64,000 nt of DNA from DATDAH01 sp963725155 (GCA_963725155.1 CAVRXU010000008.1:1054001-1118000); one strand, 5' to 3'; positions 1-8,406 are shown, numbered from the stretch's first letter. The notes: a model not told the origin generated them from the letters alone. Program-made: numbers and translations.

Positions 1-1065
1 TCGTCCACGTAGGCCGCGAAGTACGCGGGGTCGCCCCCCTCGACGAGGAAGCCGGTGCGGCCGTGCTCGACGATGGAGCGCAGGCCCCCGACGGCGGCGG
101 CGACCACGGGGATGCCGCAGGCCGCGGCCTCGAGGGCCACCAGGCCGAAGGACTCCGAGCGGCTCGGGACCAGGCAGACGTCGGCGGCCCGGTAGTAGGT
201 GGAGAGCAGGTGATGGGGCACGGGCGCGACCCAGCGGATGCGATCGGCCACCCCGAGTCTCGACCGCCTGGTCCCGGACCCGGGCCAACTCGGCCTCGCC
301 CTGGGCCCCCGACGGGCCGCCGACGACGACCAGCGTGGCGTCCTGGCGCTCGATGCGGGCCAGCACGTCGACGGCCATCCCGAGGCGCTTGAGCGGCTGG
401 ATCCGGCCGACGAACAAGAGCACCGGCTCCTCCTCCAGCCCGAGGGCGCCGCGGGCCCCCCGCTGGTCGCCCGGCGAGAAGAAGGCGTGGTCCACGCCGG
501 GCGGCACGATCTCGATGCGATCGGCCGGGGCGTCGTAGAGGACGGCCAGCTGGCTCTCCTCGGTGGTGCAGGAGGCACAGATCACGTCCGAACACCCGAT
601 GATCGACGCCTCGGCCTCGGCCCGGCGTTCGGGCTCGGGGTCACCGTTCTCGGCCTTGACCCGGGCGAGGGTGTGGAAGGTCGACACCAGGGGCAGCTCG
701 AGGCGGTGCTTGAGCTCGTGGCCGGCCAGACCCGACAGCCAGTAGTTGGCGTGGATCACGTCGACGGGCTCGCGGAGTAGCCACTCCTCGACCGCCGCGA
801 TGTAGGCGGGCAGGATCTCGGGCAGGTCCTCCTTGGCCAGGTCCAGGGGTCCGGCGTCGACGTGGACCACCCGGAACCCCGGCTCGACGTCGACGACCTC
901 GGGAGCCTCGGCGTCGCTGCGCCGCACGAACACGCAGCACTCGACGCCGGCTTGGCTGAGGGCCGCCACCAGCTCCCGCACGTACACGTTCATCCCGCCG
1001 CTGTCGCCCGTTCCTGGCTGGGCCAGGGGGGACGTGTGCAGCGAGAGCACGGCGGCGCGGGTCAC
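1..1065 (-). CDS. mshA: MshA-like glycosyltransferase (partial, frame broken near 258)
   Basis: The 5' part of a family 4 glycosyltransferase gene runs off the left edge. From a GTG at 1065 the protein opens with HTSPLAQPGTGDSGGMNVYV, the glycine loop seen in MshA. MshA joins GlcNAc from UDP-GlcNAc to inositol-3-phosphate in the first step of mycothiol synthesis. The C-terminal half carries the nucleotide-sugar motif ESFGLVALE (E-x7-E). The frame breaks near base 258, where one apparent extra base separates two stretches that both match the family. A consensus error is therefore likelier than real decay. It is the last gene of a six-gene minus-strand run, 36 bases after the XRE gene. Family assignment is solid; exact MshA substrate specificity is inferred from the conserved N-terminus. 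Confidence 0.78.
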   Translation of the reverse strand, partial: MTRAAVLSLHTSPLAQPGTGDSGGMNVYVRELVAALSQAGVECCVFVRRSDAEAPEVVDVEPGFRVVHVDAGPLDLAKEDLPEILPAYIAAVEEWLLREPVDVIHANYWLSGLAGHELKHRLELPLVSTFHTLARVKAENGDPEPERRAEAEASIIGCSDVICASCTTEESQLAVLYDAPADRIEIVPPGVDHAFFSPGDQRGARGALGLEEEPVLLFVGRIQPLKRLGMAVDVLARIERQDATLVVVGGPSGAQGEAELARVRDQAVETRGGRSHPLGRARAPSPALHLLPGRRRLPGPEPLGVLRPGGPRGRGLRHPRGRRRRRGPALHRRARPHRLPRRGGRPRVLRGLRGR

Positions 1066-1101
1066 GGAGTGGGACAACGTCACGGGCGGGTCCCGGATTC
1101 C

Positions 1102-1497
1102 CTACTCGGCCGCCTCGGCCTCGATGGCGCCGGCGTTGGCGCTGCGAAACGACTCGTACATGTAGATGAGGTGCTTCTTCTGGTCCTCGGTGAGGTGGGG
1201 CTCGCGCCGGATCTCCGCGGCCAGGTCGGGGTGGTCGTCCCGCTCCTCGAGGATCCCGGCCCGGACGTAGAGCTCCTCGGAGGAGATCTCCAGGGCCCGG
1301 GCGATCTGTCGGAGGATCTCCGCCGACGGGTGGCGCAGGCCCCGCTCGATCTGGCTCAGGTAGGGGTTGGAGACCCCGGCCTGCTCGGAGAGCTTCCGCA
1401 ACGACAGCTGGCCCAGGTTGCGCTGCTCCCGGATGAACTCGCCGAGGTCCCGCCACCGGGACTCGATCTCGCCTTTGAGCTCGTCACCCGAGGGCAC
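1102..1497 (-). CDS. XRE-family helix-turn-helix regulator
   Basis: A 131-residue cytoplasmic DNA-binding protein. Residues about 17-75 form a Cro/C1-type domain, with the helix-turn-helix at about 31-53 (LRKLSEQAGVSNPYLSQIE). The C-terminal tail is charged, ends in an Ala/Glu-rich stretch, and has no ligand domain I recognise. Translation most likely starts at the GTG at 1497, two bases after the stop of the RsiG gene, so the two genes are almost certainly co-transcribed and translationally coupled. The mshA-like gene follows 36 bases downstream. The target is unknown; the position suggests control of this operon or of nearby redox genes, which is inference. Confidence 0.85.
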   Translation of the reverse strand: MPSGDELKGEIESRWRDLGEFIREQRNLGQLSLRKLSEQAGVSNPYLSQIERGLRHPSAEILRQIARALEISSEELYVRAGILEERDDHPDLAAEIRREPHLTEDQKKHLIYMYESFRSANAGAIEAEAAE

Positions 1498-1499
1498 GG

Positions 1500-2036
1500 T
1501 CAGTCCAGGAGCCCGTCGACGGTGGCCTCGCCGTCGCGGTAGCGCCGGGCGATCTCGGCCTGGAGGGTGTCCACGACGCCCTGGACCACATGGCGGCGCT
1601 CGGAGATCCAGCGTTCGAAGTCGACCAGGCGCTGGGCCATCTTGTCGAGGGCCTCGGTGTCGAAACCAGGGAGGTCGGCCAGCGCGTCGGTGTCCACGAT
1701 CTGGTCCAACTCGACGGCCAGGTCGTCGGGGACCTCGGCCAGGTCGAGCCGACGGGGGGACCGGGCGCCGGTGCTGGGCCCGCTGTCGGGGTCGGCCAGC
1801 AGGTCGGGCAGCTGGGCGATGAGCCCGCTGAGGTCGCCCGGGTCACCGCCCTCCCGGCGCCGCTGGAGCTCGGCTCCGACGATGTCCAGGCGGCCCTGCA
1901 CCACGCGGCGGACATAGGACAGGCCGCCCTCGGCCGCCTGGGCCTCGTCCCGGAGGGCGCGCACGCCGTCCAGGGCCCAGCCGGTCAGGCCGTCGAGCAG
2001 GTGGGGATCGGAGAAGTCGTCGAGCGACGCAGACAC
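1500..2036 (-). CDS. rsiG: RsiG-type c-di-GMP-binding anti-sigma factor
   Basis: The 178-residue protein contains two exact copies of E(X)3S(X)2R(X)3Q(X)3D, the signature known from Streptomyces RsiG. Copy 1 is E36, S40, R43, Q47, D51; copy 2 is E141, S145, R148, Q152, D156. In Streptomyces both copies lie on an antiparallel helical hairpin that binds a c-di-GMP dimer, and the loaded protein sequesters the sigma factor WhiG. The long acidic linker between the copies is predicted helical or flexible here. The protein has no signal peptide or membrane segment. Start is GTG at 2036. It lies between the PuuD-like gene (24-base gap) and the XRE gene (2-base gap). No sigma factor is encoded in the window, so the partner is inferred. 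The function call rests on the duplicated motif. Confidence 0.82.
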   Translation of the reverse strand: MSASLDDFSDPHLLDGLTGWALDGVRALRDEAQAAEGGLSYVRRVVQGRLDIVGAELQRRREGGDPGDLSGLIAQLPDLLADPDSGPSTGARSPRRLDLAEVPDDLAVELDQIVDTDALADLPGFDTEALDKMAQRLVDFERWISERRHVVQGVVDTLQAEIARRYRDGEATVDGLLD

Positions 2037-2060
2037 GGGTCGAGCGTACGGCGCCGCTTC

Positions 2061-2819
2061 CTAGGAGGCGCCGATGATGAACTCGTAGCCGACGACGAAC
2101 AGCACGAACCACACCACGAACCCGGCGATGATCGTGTCCCGGTGCTTGTCGAAGAGCCGCTTCGCCAGCTCGCTGTCGTAGCCCCCGATCTTGCCCAGGG
2201 CGGTCAGCTCGATCACGGCCAGGATGATGAGGAACAGCACCAGCACGACGATGAACGTGCTGTCGTCGACCTCGCCGTAGCGCGAGGAGAAGTGGCTGGT
2301 GAAGACCATGAACCACAGCATCGGGATCGACATCAGCGTGTTGGCCCGGGAGGCCCGGGCCGCGGGCTTGGCCCGGGCGGCGGCGTTGGGATCGGCCTCA
2401 CCCCCCTCGGCGACCTTCCGGGCCGAGCCGATGATGACCTGCTGGGCCGGCCAGATGACCAGCCAGACGTTGAGGAACATCGTCGTGGCGAAGAGGGCCC
2501 CGATGAAGATGGACAGGCCGTCGGGCGTGGTCCAGAAGTCGTCGAAGCGATCGCCGAGGAGGTGCTGGGCCCCGAGGATCCACACGCCCGAGAGGAAGGT
2601 GAGCAGGGCGCCGAACCGGAACCACCAGAGGGCCCGCCACGTGATCGTGCGCATGGCCTCGGAGCGGGTGGCGTCACTGACCTCGGCGAAGGCCGGGGTC
2701 TGGACGAAGTTGAAGTACCACAGCATCCCGATCCAGGTGACCCCGGCCAGTATGTGGACGTACCGACCGAGCATCTCGCCGCCGCCGCTCGGATCCATGA
2801 AGTTGCTGAAGATCTCCAT
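2061..2819 (-). CDS. PuuD-like (Urate_ox_N) membrane protein
   Basis: A 252-residue integral membrane protein with about six to seven hydrophobic segments. The first helix carries GRYVHILAGVTWIGMLWYF, the pattern of the urate hydroxylase PuuD / Urate_ox_N family. Conserved histidine H22 and Trp residues could hold a heme, as in PuuD. The cytochrome c domain found on full-length PuuD is absent, so a direct urate-oxidising role is doubtful; stand-alone versions of this domain are common and uncharacterised. Starts at ATG 2819, 16 bases after the upstream membrane-protein gene. The neighbours are not purine genes, so any role in purine metabolism is unsupported by context. Confidence 0.65.
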   Translation of the reverse strand: MEIFSNFMDPSGGGEMLGRYVHILAGVTWIGMLWYFNFVQTPAFAEVSDATRSEAMRTITWRALWWFRFGALLTFLSGVWILGAQHLLGDRFDDFWTTPDGLSIFIGALFATTMFLNVWLVIWPAQQVIIGSARKVAEGGEADPNAAARAKPAARASRANTLMSIPMLWFMVFTSHFSSRYGEVDDSTFIVVLVLFLIILAVIELTALGKIGGYDSELAKRLFDKHRDTIIAGFVVWFVLFVVGYEFIIGAS

Positions 2820-2835
2820 CGCTGCGGAGACTAGT

Positions 2836-3696
2836 TCAGATGATCTCGGTGTAGGACCACATCGCGACGGCCCACGCGGGGCCCAGGACGAGCAGAGAAT
2901 CCAGGCGGCGCAGGGCCGAAGCAGGGGCGTCGGAGCGGGGCAGGATGGCCGAACCCATCAGCTGGCCGAGGGGGCAGAGCCCCGCGGCCAGCGCCCCGAA
3001 GGTCAACAGGGCGTTGTCCCGGAACGGCACGAAGGTGACGACCCAGAGGGCGAAGGCGAAGACGGCGATGGCCGCGAAGCCCGCCAAGGGGCCCTCGATG
3101 GCGTTCTTGGAGCCGGAGCCGACGAGATAGTCGCCCATTTCGTAGACGGAGACGAAGATGATGAGGGCGGCGGCGGCGCCGATGTCGACCCGGTAGGCCA
3201 GGGTGGGTGCCGCCGCAGCCAGGCCGACGAAGAGGCCGCACTGGAGCGTGTAGCCCATCGAGGCCAACGGTGCCTCACGGGCCTCCGGGGTCACGACGCC
3301 GGCGATCACCGCGGCCACGGCCGACGCCAGCACCACGGCGCCGACCGCGGACGGACCGCCCAGGGCAGCGAGCCCGATGCCGCCGCCGATGCCGGCGGCG
3401 ACGTACTGGTTGGGGGCCCGACCCAGGGGCTGCCAGCAGCGGGCCGCCTGGAATGCGGCCAGCGCCGCGGTCACCGAGTAGACGGCGGCGAGGGCTCCCA
3501 CCCCCACGGCGAGGGCGGCGGCGAGGACCAGGAACCAGAGGAACCCGAGGCGCACGTGGGGGCCGTTGACGTCGTAGGTGACGGCGAAGCGACGGGGCCG
3601 GCGGGCCTGGACCTTGGCCAGGCGCTTGGCCTTGCCCCGGGGCCTGGGACCCTCGGCGACCGCTCGGGAGTCGTCGCGCACCGAGACCTCAGCCAC
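2836..3696 (-). CDS. Multi-pass membrane protein, remotely CdsA-like
   Basis: From a GTG at 3696 the protein has 286 residues: a basic cytoplasmic N-terminus of about 45 residues (PRGKAKRLAKVQARRPRR) and about eight hydrophobic helices. A stretch in the C-terminal half, YEMGDYLVGSGSKNAIEGPLAG, loosely resembles the conserved segment of phosphatidate cytidylyltransferases, but the full CdsA signature (K-R..K-D..HGG..D-R) is not present. I therefore leave the function open. The start overlaps the end of the MoaD-like gene by 8 bases, implying translational coupling. An upstream in-frame ATG at 3942 would give a long unmatched Arg-rich extension and is unlikely. Confidence 0.6.
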   Translation of the reverse strand: MAEVSVRDDSRAVAEGPRPRGKAKRLAKVQARRPRRFAVTYDVNGPHVRLGFLWFLVLAAALAVGVGALAAVYSVTAALAAFQAARCWQPLGRAPNQYVAAGIGGGIGLAALGGPSAVGAVVLASAVAAVIAGVVTPEAREAPLASMGYTLQCGLFVGLAAAAPTLAYRVDIGAAAALIIFVSVYEMGDYLVGSGSKNAIEGPLAGFAAIAVFAFALWVVTFVPFRDNALLTFGALAAGLCPLGQLMGSAILPRSDAPASALRRLDSLLVLGPAWAVAMWSYTEII

Positions 3697-3925
3697 CGGA
3701 CACCGGGGGCAGCACGGCGACCTCGTCCTCGTCGCCCACGGGGCTGTCCGGGTCCACCGGCTCGCCGTTGACCCAGACCCGGCACTGCTGGAGCCGGGCG
3801 GCGAAGTCGGCGCCGTATCGCTCCACCGCAGCGTCGAGGACGGCGGCCACCGTCGCGCCCGGCACCTCGTCGTGGGATCGGCCCGCCGCCTCCCGCATGG
3901 ACGCGAAGAGTCGCACCTGGGCCAT
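3689..3925 (-). CDS. MoaD/ThiS-family sulfur carrier protein
   Basis: A 78-residue ubiquitin-fold protein ending in the diglycine tail (LPPVSGG) that is adenylated and thiocarboxylated in this family. The core DEDEVAVLPPVSGG is typical of MoaD-like carriers used for molybdopterin or other sulfur transfer. ATG at 3925 is chosen because a longer in-frame version adds an unmatched N-terminus. It is the first gene of the minus-strand run and overlaps the next gene by 8 bases. No MoaE or ThiG lies nearby, so the sulfur acceptor cannot be named. The formate dehydrogenase at the other end of the window shows that the cell uses a molybdenum or tungsten pterin cofactor. Confidence 0.78.
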   Translation of the reverse strand: MAQVRLFASMREAAGRSHDEVPGATVAAVLDAAVERYGADFAARLQQCRVWVNGEPVDPDSPVGDEDEVAVLPPVSGG

Positions 3926-3972
3926 CCGGGCAGGGTACGCAACCGGCCGCTCCACCAAGGAGTTGAGGCGCC

Positions 3973-4587
3973 GTGCGCCTACCGTCCCCGACCGTGCTCC
4001 GAGTCCTCGTCGTCCGCCACGGCCAGTCCGAATGGAATGCCGTGGGCCGGTGGCAGGGCCAGGCCGACCCACCCCTGACCGAGCTGGGCCTCCATCAGGC
4101 GGCCCACGCCGCCCAGCACGTCGGCGCCGTCGACGCCGTGGTGGCCAGCGACCTCGAGCGGTCCCGGACCACCGCGGCGATCATCGCCGAGCTCATCGGC
4201 ATCGGGCCCGTCCTGGTCGACGACGGCTTCCGGGAGCGCGACGCCGGCGAGTGGCAGGGCCTGACCAAGGCCGAGATCGCCGAGGGCTGGCCCGGCTACC
4301 TCGACGACCGCCTCCGACCGCCGGGGTTCGAGCCCGACGACGGCTTCCGGGGCCGGATCTTCGCCGCCCTCGACCGGGTGCGGGACGCCGTCCCCGCCGG
4401 CGACGTCCTCGTTGTCGCCCACGCCGGCGTCGTCTACCAGGTGGAGGCGGAGCTCGGCGTCGACTTCGAGCCCCTGCCCAACCTCGGCGGGCGCTGGGTC
4501 GAGTCCGACGACGGCGGCCCCTGGCGCCTCGGTGACCGGGTCGTGCTCGTCGACCCCGACGAGTTCACGGTCCCCGGGGTCGAGTGA
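3973..4587 (+). CDS. Histidine phosphatase (phosphoglycerate mutase-like)
   Basis: A 204-residue cytoplasmic enzyme of the histidine phosphatase superfamily. The RHGQSEWN motif contains the phospho-accepting histidine (H16 from the first GTG). The second half has the conserved HAG (VVAHAGVVYQVE), and DLERSRTTAAII is the usual middle motif. Substrate is not readable from sequence: phosphoglycerate-mutase-like, GpgP-like and alpha-ribazole phosphatases all share these motifs. GTG 3973 and GTG 3994 are both possible starts; the later one begins just before the first beta strand. It begins 47 bases from the divergent MoaD-like gene and is followed after 12 bases by the thioesterase gene. Confidence 0.85.
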   Translation: MRLPSPTVLRVLVVRHGQSEWNAVGRWQGQADPPLTELGLHQAAHAAQHVGAVDAVVASDLERSRTTAAIIAELIGIGPVLVDDGFRERDAGEWQGLTKAEIAEGWPGYLDDRLRPPGFEPDDGFRGRIFAALDRVRDAVPAGDVLVVAHAGVVYQVEAELGVDFEPLPNLGGRWVESDDGGPWRLGDRVVLVDPDEFTVPGVE

Positions 4588-4599
4588 GGAGCTGACGCC

Positions 4600-5412
4600 A
4601 TGGCCTACGACCACCCTGACATCACCAGCCTGCTGACCCTCGAGCCCCACGGCCCGGACACGTTTGTCGGGACCGGCCCGGAATACCCCTGGGGCAAGCG
4701 CGTCTACGGCGGGCAGGTCGTGGCCCAGGCTCTGCGGGCCGCGGCCCTGACCGTCGACGGGGCCTACCGGGCCCATTCCCTGCACGCCTACTTCATCCGT
4801 CCTGGCGATGCCGACGAGCCCATTCGCTTCGAGGTGGACCGTCTTCGCAACGGGCGGAGCTTCGTCACCCGGGAGGTCGTGGCCCGACAGTCGGGCGGGG
4901 CCATCCTGGACCTGTCCTGCTCGTTCCACGTGGACGAGGACGAGGCCGATGTCCAGATCGGCGGATTGCCCGACGTGGAACTGCCCGAAGAGGGTCGGAC
5001 CGACGACACGTGGGGAACGCTCATCGAACGGCAGTGGGGGCAGCGCCCGGGCCCGGGCGTGGCCCGGACCTGGCTGAGGGTGCGGGGCCCCCTGGGCGAC
5101 GACCCGATCCTGCACCAGTGCGCCCTGGCCTTCGCCTCCGACGACGCCCCCATGGAGGCCGCCCTCACCCACCATCCGAAGTGGTCGGGCCGCGAGGAGG
5201 ACTTCATGCGGTTCATGACCGCCAGCCTCGACCACGCCATCTGGTTCCACCGCCCGGTGCAGGGCGACGCCTGGCACCTCTACGACATGGCTTCCGAGGG
5301 CATCCGGGGCGGGCGGGGCATGTCCCACGGCCGGGTTCTCACCACCGACGGCGTCCACGTGGCCACCGTCACCCAGGAGGTCCTGATCCGGGACCTCCAC
5401 CGCGACGCCTGA
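4600..5412 (+). CDS. tesB: Acyl-CoA thioesterase II
   Basis: A 270-residue double hot-dog enzyme that hydrolyses acyl-CoA to free fatty acid and CoA in the cytoplasm. The family marker GGQVVAQAL lies near residue 33. The C-terminal half shows the Asp (SLDHAIWFH), Ser/Thr (ASEGIRGGRG) and Gln (TVTQEVLIR) positions that form the TesB catalytic triad. Length fits the family (about 280 residues). ATG at 4600 follows the AGGAG sequence at 4587-4591 and is 12 bases from the phosphatase stop, so the two genes likely share a transcript. Confidence 0.92.
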   Translation: MAYDHPDITSLLTLEPHGPDTFVGTGPEYPWGKRVYGGQVVAQALRAAALTVDGAYRAHSLHAYFIRPGDADEPIRFEVDRLRNGRSFVTREVVARQSGGAILDLSCSFHVDEDEADVQIGGLPDVELPEEGRTDDTWGTLIERQWGQRPGPGVARTWLRVRGPLGDDPILHQCALAFASDDAPMEAALTHHPKWSGREEDFMRFMTASLDHAIWFHRPVQGDAWHLYDMASEGIRGGRGMSHGRVLTTDGVHVATVTQEVLIRDLHRDA

Positions 5413-5451
5413 CCGCTCAGCACCCGCCCTCCTCCGGCCGATCAGTGGACC

Positions 5452-6222
5452 GTGAGCACGACCGAGACGACGACGGCCACTGGCGCGCTTCCTGCCGCCT
5501 GGTACCGGGATCCCTCCGGCCGCTACGAGCGCCGCTGGTGGGACGGCGACGCGTGGACCGACCGGGTCGCCAACGGCGACGACGTGGCCTCGGACCCACC
5601 GGTGCGGCAGCAGCCGGTGGTGCCCGAGCTGACCTCGGGCGCCGCCCCTGAGATCATCGACGCCGAGAGCTCGGTGCTCGTACCCGCGGAGACCGAGACC
5701 GCGACCGACCCGGAGCCGTACGTCCCCCTCGGCCAGACCGGGGCCGGGCGCCGCCCGCCCGAAGAGCGGGCCTCCACAGGCGTGGCCCAGCGCGAGACCC
5801 ACGGGCGGGGGGTCCTTGCCATCGGCATCGTCGGGATCCTCGCCGCCACCGGCTCACTGCTCTGGGGCCTGCAGAACCACCGCAGCGCCAGCCAGTGGCA
5901 AGACCGAGGTGAGGCGCTGCAGGAGGAGTTGGTCACCCGTGCCTCCAACACCGACGCCCTCGAGGAGGCCCTGAGCCAGTCGGCCAGCCGGAGCGCCCAG
6001 GCCCAGGACGGCCAGCAGTCCTTCGCCCAGCTGCACGACGCCGCGGTCGCCACCGTCGACCAGATCCGGGCCTGCGCCCTCGACCTCAACCACGTCTTCA
6101 TCGCCCTGCAGCTGGGCGACGATCCCACCACCCCCGTGGACCAGGCCAACCGCAGCTGCGAGGAGGCCTCGATCAACGGCGAGACGCTCATCCAGGTGCT
6201 CGACGAGGTCACCGGGTCGTGA
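5452..6222 (+). CDS. DUF2510 domain membrane protein
   Basis: A 256-residue protein with one transmembrane helix. The N-terminal DUF2510 motif (AAWYRDPSGRYERRWWDG) is a short Trp-rich cytoplasmic module common in Actinobacteria. A Pro/Glu-rich linker follows, then a single membrane helix at about residues 120-142. An extracytoplasmic region (about 145-256) contains a predicted coiled coil and two cysteines. Function is unknown. The start is GTG at 5452. Its stop overlaps the GTG of the trypsin-like lipoprotein by four bases, so the two are co-translated and probably act together at the cell surface. Confidence 0.75.
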   Translation: MSTTETTTATGALPAAWYRDPSGRYERRWWDGDAWTDRVANGDDVASDPPVRQQPVVPELTSGAAPEIIDAESSVLVPAETETATDPEPYVPLGQTGAGRRPPEERASTGVAQRETHGRGVLAIGIVGILAATGSLLWGLQNHRSASQWQDRGEALQEELVTRASNTDALEEALSQSASRSAQAQDGQQSFAQLHDAAVATVDQIRACALDLNHVFIALQLGDDPTTPVDQANRSCEEASINGETLIQVLDEVTGS

Positions 6223-6911
6223 CCCGCCGGCTCCCGGCCACCCTTGGCGCGCTCGCCGTCCTGGCCGCGTCGGCCACGGCGTGCGTCCCCGGACCCCCCG
6301 AGGACATCGCCGGCGCCACCGAAGCCGCCGACCCCGTGACGATCGCCCGGGAGTCCGTGCTGCGCATCCGTTCCGTGGGAGCCTGCGGCGTGGCCATCGG
6401 CACGGGTTTCGTCGTCGACGGTCGGCACCTGGTCACCAACCGGCACGTCGTCGCCGGCGCCCGGCGGCTGCAGGTGGAGACCTGGGACGGTCGGCGGGTG
6501 GCCGTGGGCGACGCCCGTCAGGCCGTGGACACCGACCTCGGCGTCATCGACCTCCCCGCCCGCAGCGCCCGACGGCTCCAGCCGCTGGCCCTGGCCGACG
6601 AACGGACCCCCGTCGGGGCTCGCCTCACGGCCCTCGGCTACGCGCTGGCCGGCCCCGCCGTCAGCACCCAGGGCCAGTTCCTCGACCGACCCCGCGGGCG
6701 CCGGTTCGAAGAGCCCGACCGGGTCATGCGGATGAGCGCGAGCGTCCGCCCCGGCAACTCCGGTGGGCCCCTCCTGAACGCCGACGGCGAAGTCGTCGGC
6801 GTCGTGTTCGCCTACGAGACGGCCACCCTGGACTCCCTCGCCATCCCCCGCGAGCGCCTGGAGGACGTCCTGGCCGACCCCGCCGCCCTCGAGCCGGTCC
6901 GGCCCTGCTGA
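6219..6911 (+). CDS. Trypsin-like serine protease, predicted lipoprotein
   Basis: A 230-residue secreted protease. The signal peptide ends in a lipobox (ASATAC, Cys22), so the mature protein should be lipid-anchored outside the membrane. The chymotrypsin-fold triad is visible as His76 (TNRHVVAG), Asp106 (DTDLGVI) and Ser181 (PGNSGGPLL). No PDZ domain follows, unlike DegP/HtrA proteins. The GTG at 6219 overlaps the preceding stop by four bases. The next feature is a tRNA gene on the opposite strand. Substrates are unknown. Confidence 0.85.
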   Translation: MTRRLPATLGALAVLAASATACVPGPPEDIAGATEAADPVTIARESVLRIRSVGACGVAIGTGFVVDGRHLVTNRHVVAGARRLQVETWDGRRVAVGDARQAVDTDLGVIDLPARSARRLQPLALADERTPVGARLTALGYALAGPAVSTQGQFLDRPRGRRFEEPDRVMRMSASVRPGNSGGPLLNADGEVVGVVFAYETATLDSLAIPRERLEDVLADPAALEPVRPC

Positions 6912-6917
6912 CCTGCG

Positions 6918-6992
6918 TGCCCCCGGTGGGATTCGAACCCACGATCTCCGGATTAAAAGTCCGTTGCCCTGACCAGGCTGGGCTACGGGGGC
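6918..6992 (-). tRNA. tRNA-Lys (anticodon TTT)
   Basis: The minus strand folds into a complete cloverleaf of 75 nt. It has a 7-bp acceptor stem (GCCCCCG with CGGGGGC), a D arm, an anticodon loop CTTTTAA with anticodon TTT at 6957-6955, a T arm GTGGG-TTCGAAT-CCCAC and discriminator A. One mismatch closes the anticodon stem. The CCA end is not encoded. It reads lysine AAA/AAG codons and sits between two convergent protein genes. Confidence 0.95.
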
Positions 6993-7020
6993 CTTCCGAG
7001 CGTAGGGCCGCCGGGGCGGG

Positions 7021-8340
7021 TCAGGAGACCGTGAAGGTCGTGGTGGCCGACTGTGGCGAGGCGCCGCCGACCGAGCCGTCAGGCGAGTCGATGACCTCGC
7101 CGTCGACCCGGATGTCCAGCGAGTAGTCGGTGACCGGGTCGCCCGTGTAGTTGACGACGAAGACCTGGTACTCCCCCGGCGGCGCGCCGCCGCTCGGCCA
7201 GAAGATGTTCTCCACGCAGGATCCGCACGCCGACTGGGCGTCCTGGTCGAGTTGACCCCCCGACGGCGAGGTCCGGGACGTGTAGTTGATCTCGTCGCCG
7301 TTGGGATCGATCACGTGGAGGTCCAGGTCGACCCCCCCGCCCCACTGCAGCGTGATCTGGACGTCCCCGGTGCCCAACGGGGCGGTGGTCTCGGGCGGCA
7401 ACGTGGTCCCCGGCACCTCGGTCGTGGCCGGAGGCTCCGTGGTCGTCGGCGGGGTCGTCGAGCCGGGGACGTCGTCAGCCCCGTCGGTGCCGGCGGGACG
7501 GGTGAAGGTGTCGCCCGTGTTCACGTCGGTGATGACGAAGATGTCGATGGTGACGTCGACGAAGGTCACCTGGACGTCGCCGGGCTCGAAGCCGTCCCAG
7601 GGATCCCCGCCGTAGCTCGGGGAGTCGACCTCGACGGGCTCGGTCAGCGGGTTGCCGCAATAGCACTTCACCCGGGGGATGCCTTCGTTGTCGACGAGGA
7701 CGGCTGTACCCGCCTGGAGCACCGACTGGAGCGAGGTGGCCTGGCCGTCGCTGAAGCCGTGGTTGGTGACCCGGGTGTCGCCCCGCAGGATGACGCCGGT
7801 CAGGCCGGCGATGTAGTCGGGGATGTCGTCGACGTCGATGTCGAGCACGCCGGCGAAGGCGCGGGCCTTGTCGGCGTTGTCCCCGAGGAAGTTGACCAGC
7901 TGCTCCCGGTCACAGACCGACTCGTTCAGGGTCCCCCCGTAGAGGCCCGGCTCCGAGCCGTTGACGCTGCCCTGGATCTCAGGGCCGTCCTCGACCACCA
8001 CCGCGCCGGCGGCGTCGCCCTCCGATGTCGAGACGGTCTCGGTGAAGGGGTCGTCGCCTTCGAAGTCGACCGGTTCGAGGAAGATCTCGTCGGCCCCGGC
8101 CTCGTCGCTGTTGAAGACCAGGAAGCCGCCGACGAGCAGGAGGACCAGGACCACCCCTGTCACCGGCAGGAGCCAGTTCCGGTTCCGGGCGAACCACGAT
8201 CGATCGCCTCCACCGCCGCCCGGTGGTGGGAGGTAGACGCCGCCCGGGCCCGGCGGTGGGCCCGCGGGCGGGGGGCCGGGAGGCGGCGGCGGGGCCGCCG
8301 GGCCTGGGCCCTGCGGCACGGTTGGGAACCCCACCACCAA
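7021..8340 (-). CDS. DUF6777-like membrane protein with C-terminal beta-sandwich domain
   Basis: About 439 residues from a TTG at 8340 (GTG 8337 is equally possible). A Pro/Gly-rich cytoplasmic N-terminus (about 1-48) leads to one transmembrane helix (about 54-76). The first extracytoplasmic domain contains GLYGGTLNESVCDREQLV and KCYCGNPLTEPV, patterns I associate with DUF6777. A Thr/Pro-rich linker follows, then a beta-sandwich domain with WGGGVDLDLHVIDPNG, as in YfaP/DUF2135-like repeats. Cysteine pairs suggest disulfides outside the cell. It diverges from a Ser/Thr kinase gene 66 bases away; pairing of such proteins with kinases suggests a sensory or wall-associated role, which is inference. 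Confidence 0.65.
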   Translation of the reverse strand: MVVGFPTVPQGPGPAAPPPPPGPPPAGPPPGPGGVYLPPPGGGGGDRSWFARNRNWLLPVTGVVLVLLLVGGFLVFNSDEAGADEIFLEPVDFEGDDPFTETVSTSEGDAAGAVVVEDGPEIQGSVNGSEPGLYGGTLNESVCDREQLVNFLGDNADKARAFAGVLDIDVDDIPDYIAGLTGVILRGDTRVTNHGFSDGQATSLQSVLQAGTAVLVDNEGIPRVKCYCGNPLTEPVEVDSPSYGGDPWDGFEPGDVQVTFVDVTIDIFVITDVNTGDTFTRPAGTDGADDVPGSTTPPTTTEPPATTEVPGTTLPPETTAPLGTGDVQITLQWGGGVDLDLHVIDPNGDEINYTSRTSPSGGQLDQDAQSACGSCVENIFWPSGGAPPGEYQVFVVNYTGDPVTDYSLDIRVDGEVIDSPDGSVGGASPQSATTTFTVS

Positions 8341-8406
8341 AGTCCATCACATCGGCGTCAGCACCGCTGTTCCCGCCGAGACCGCGGGTCGTAACCTGCG
8401 CCTCGT

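Noticed and set aside
1590..2834. Long plus-strand ORFs opposite the RsiG and PuuD-like genes
   Set aside because: They are composition shadows, Gly/Arg/Pro-rich without motifs, as expected in DNA of this GC content.
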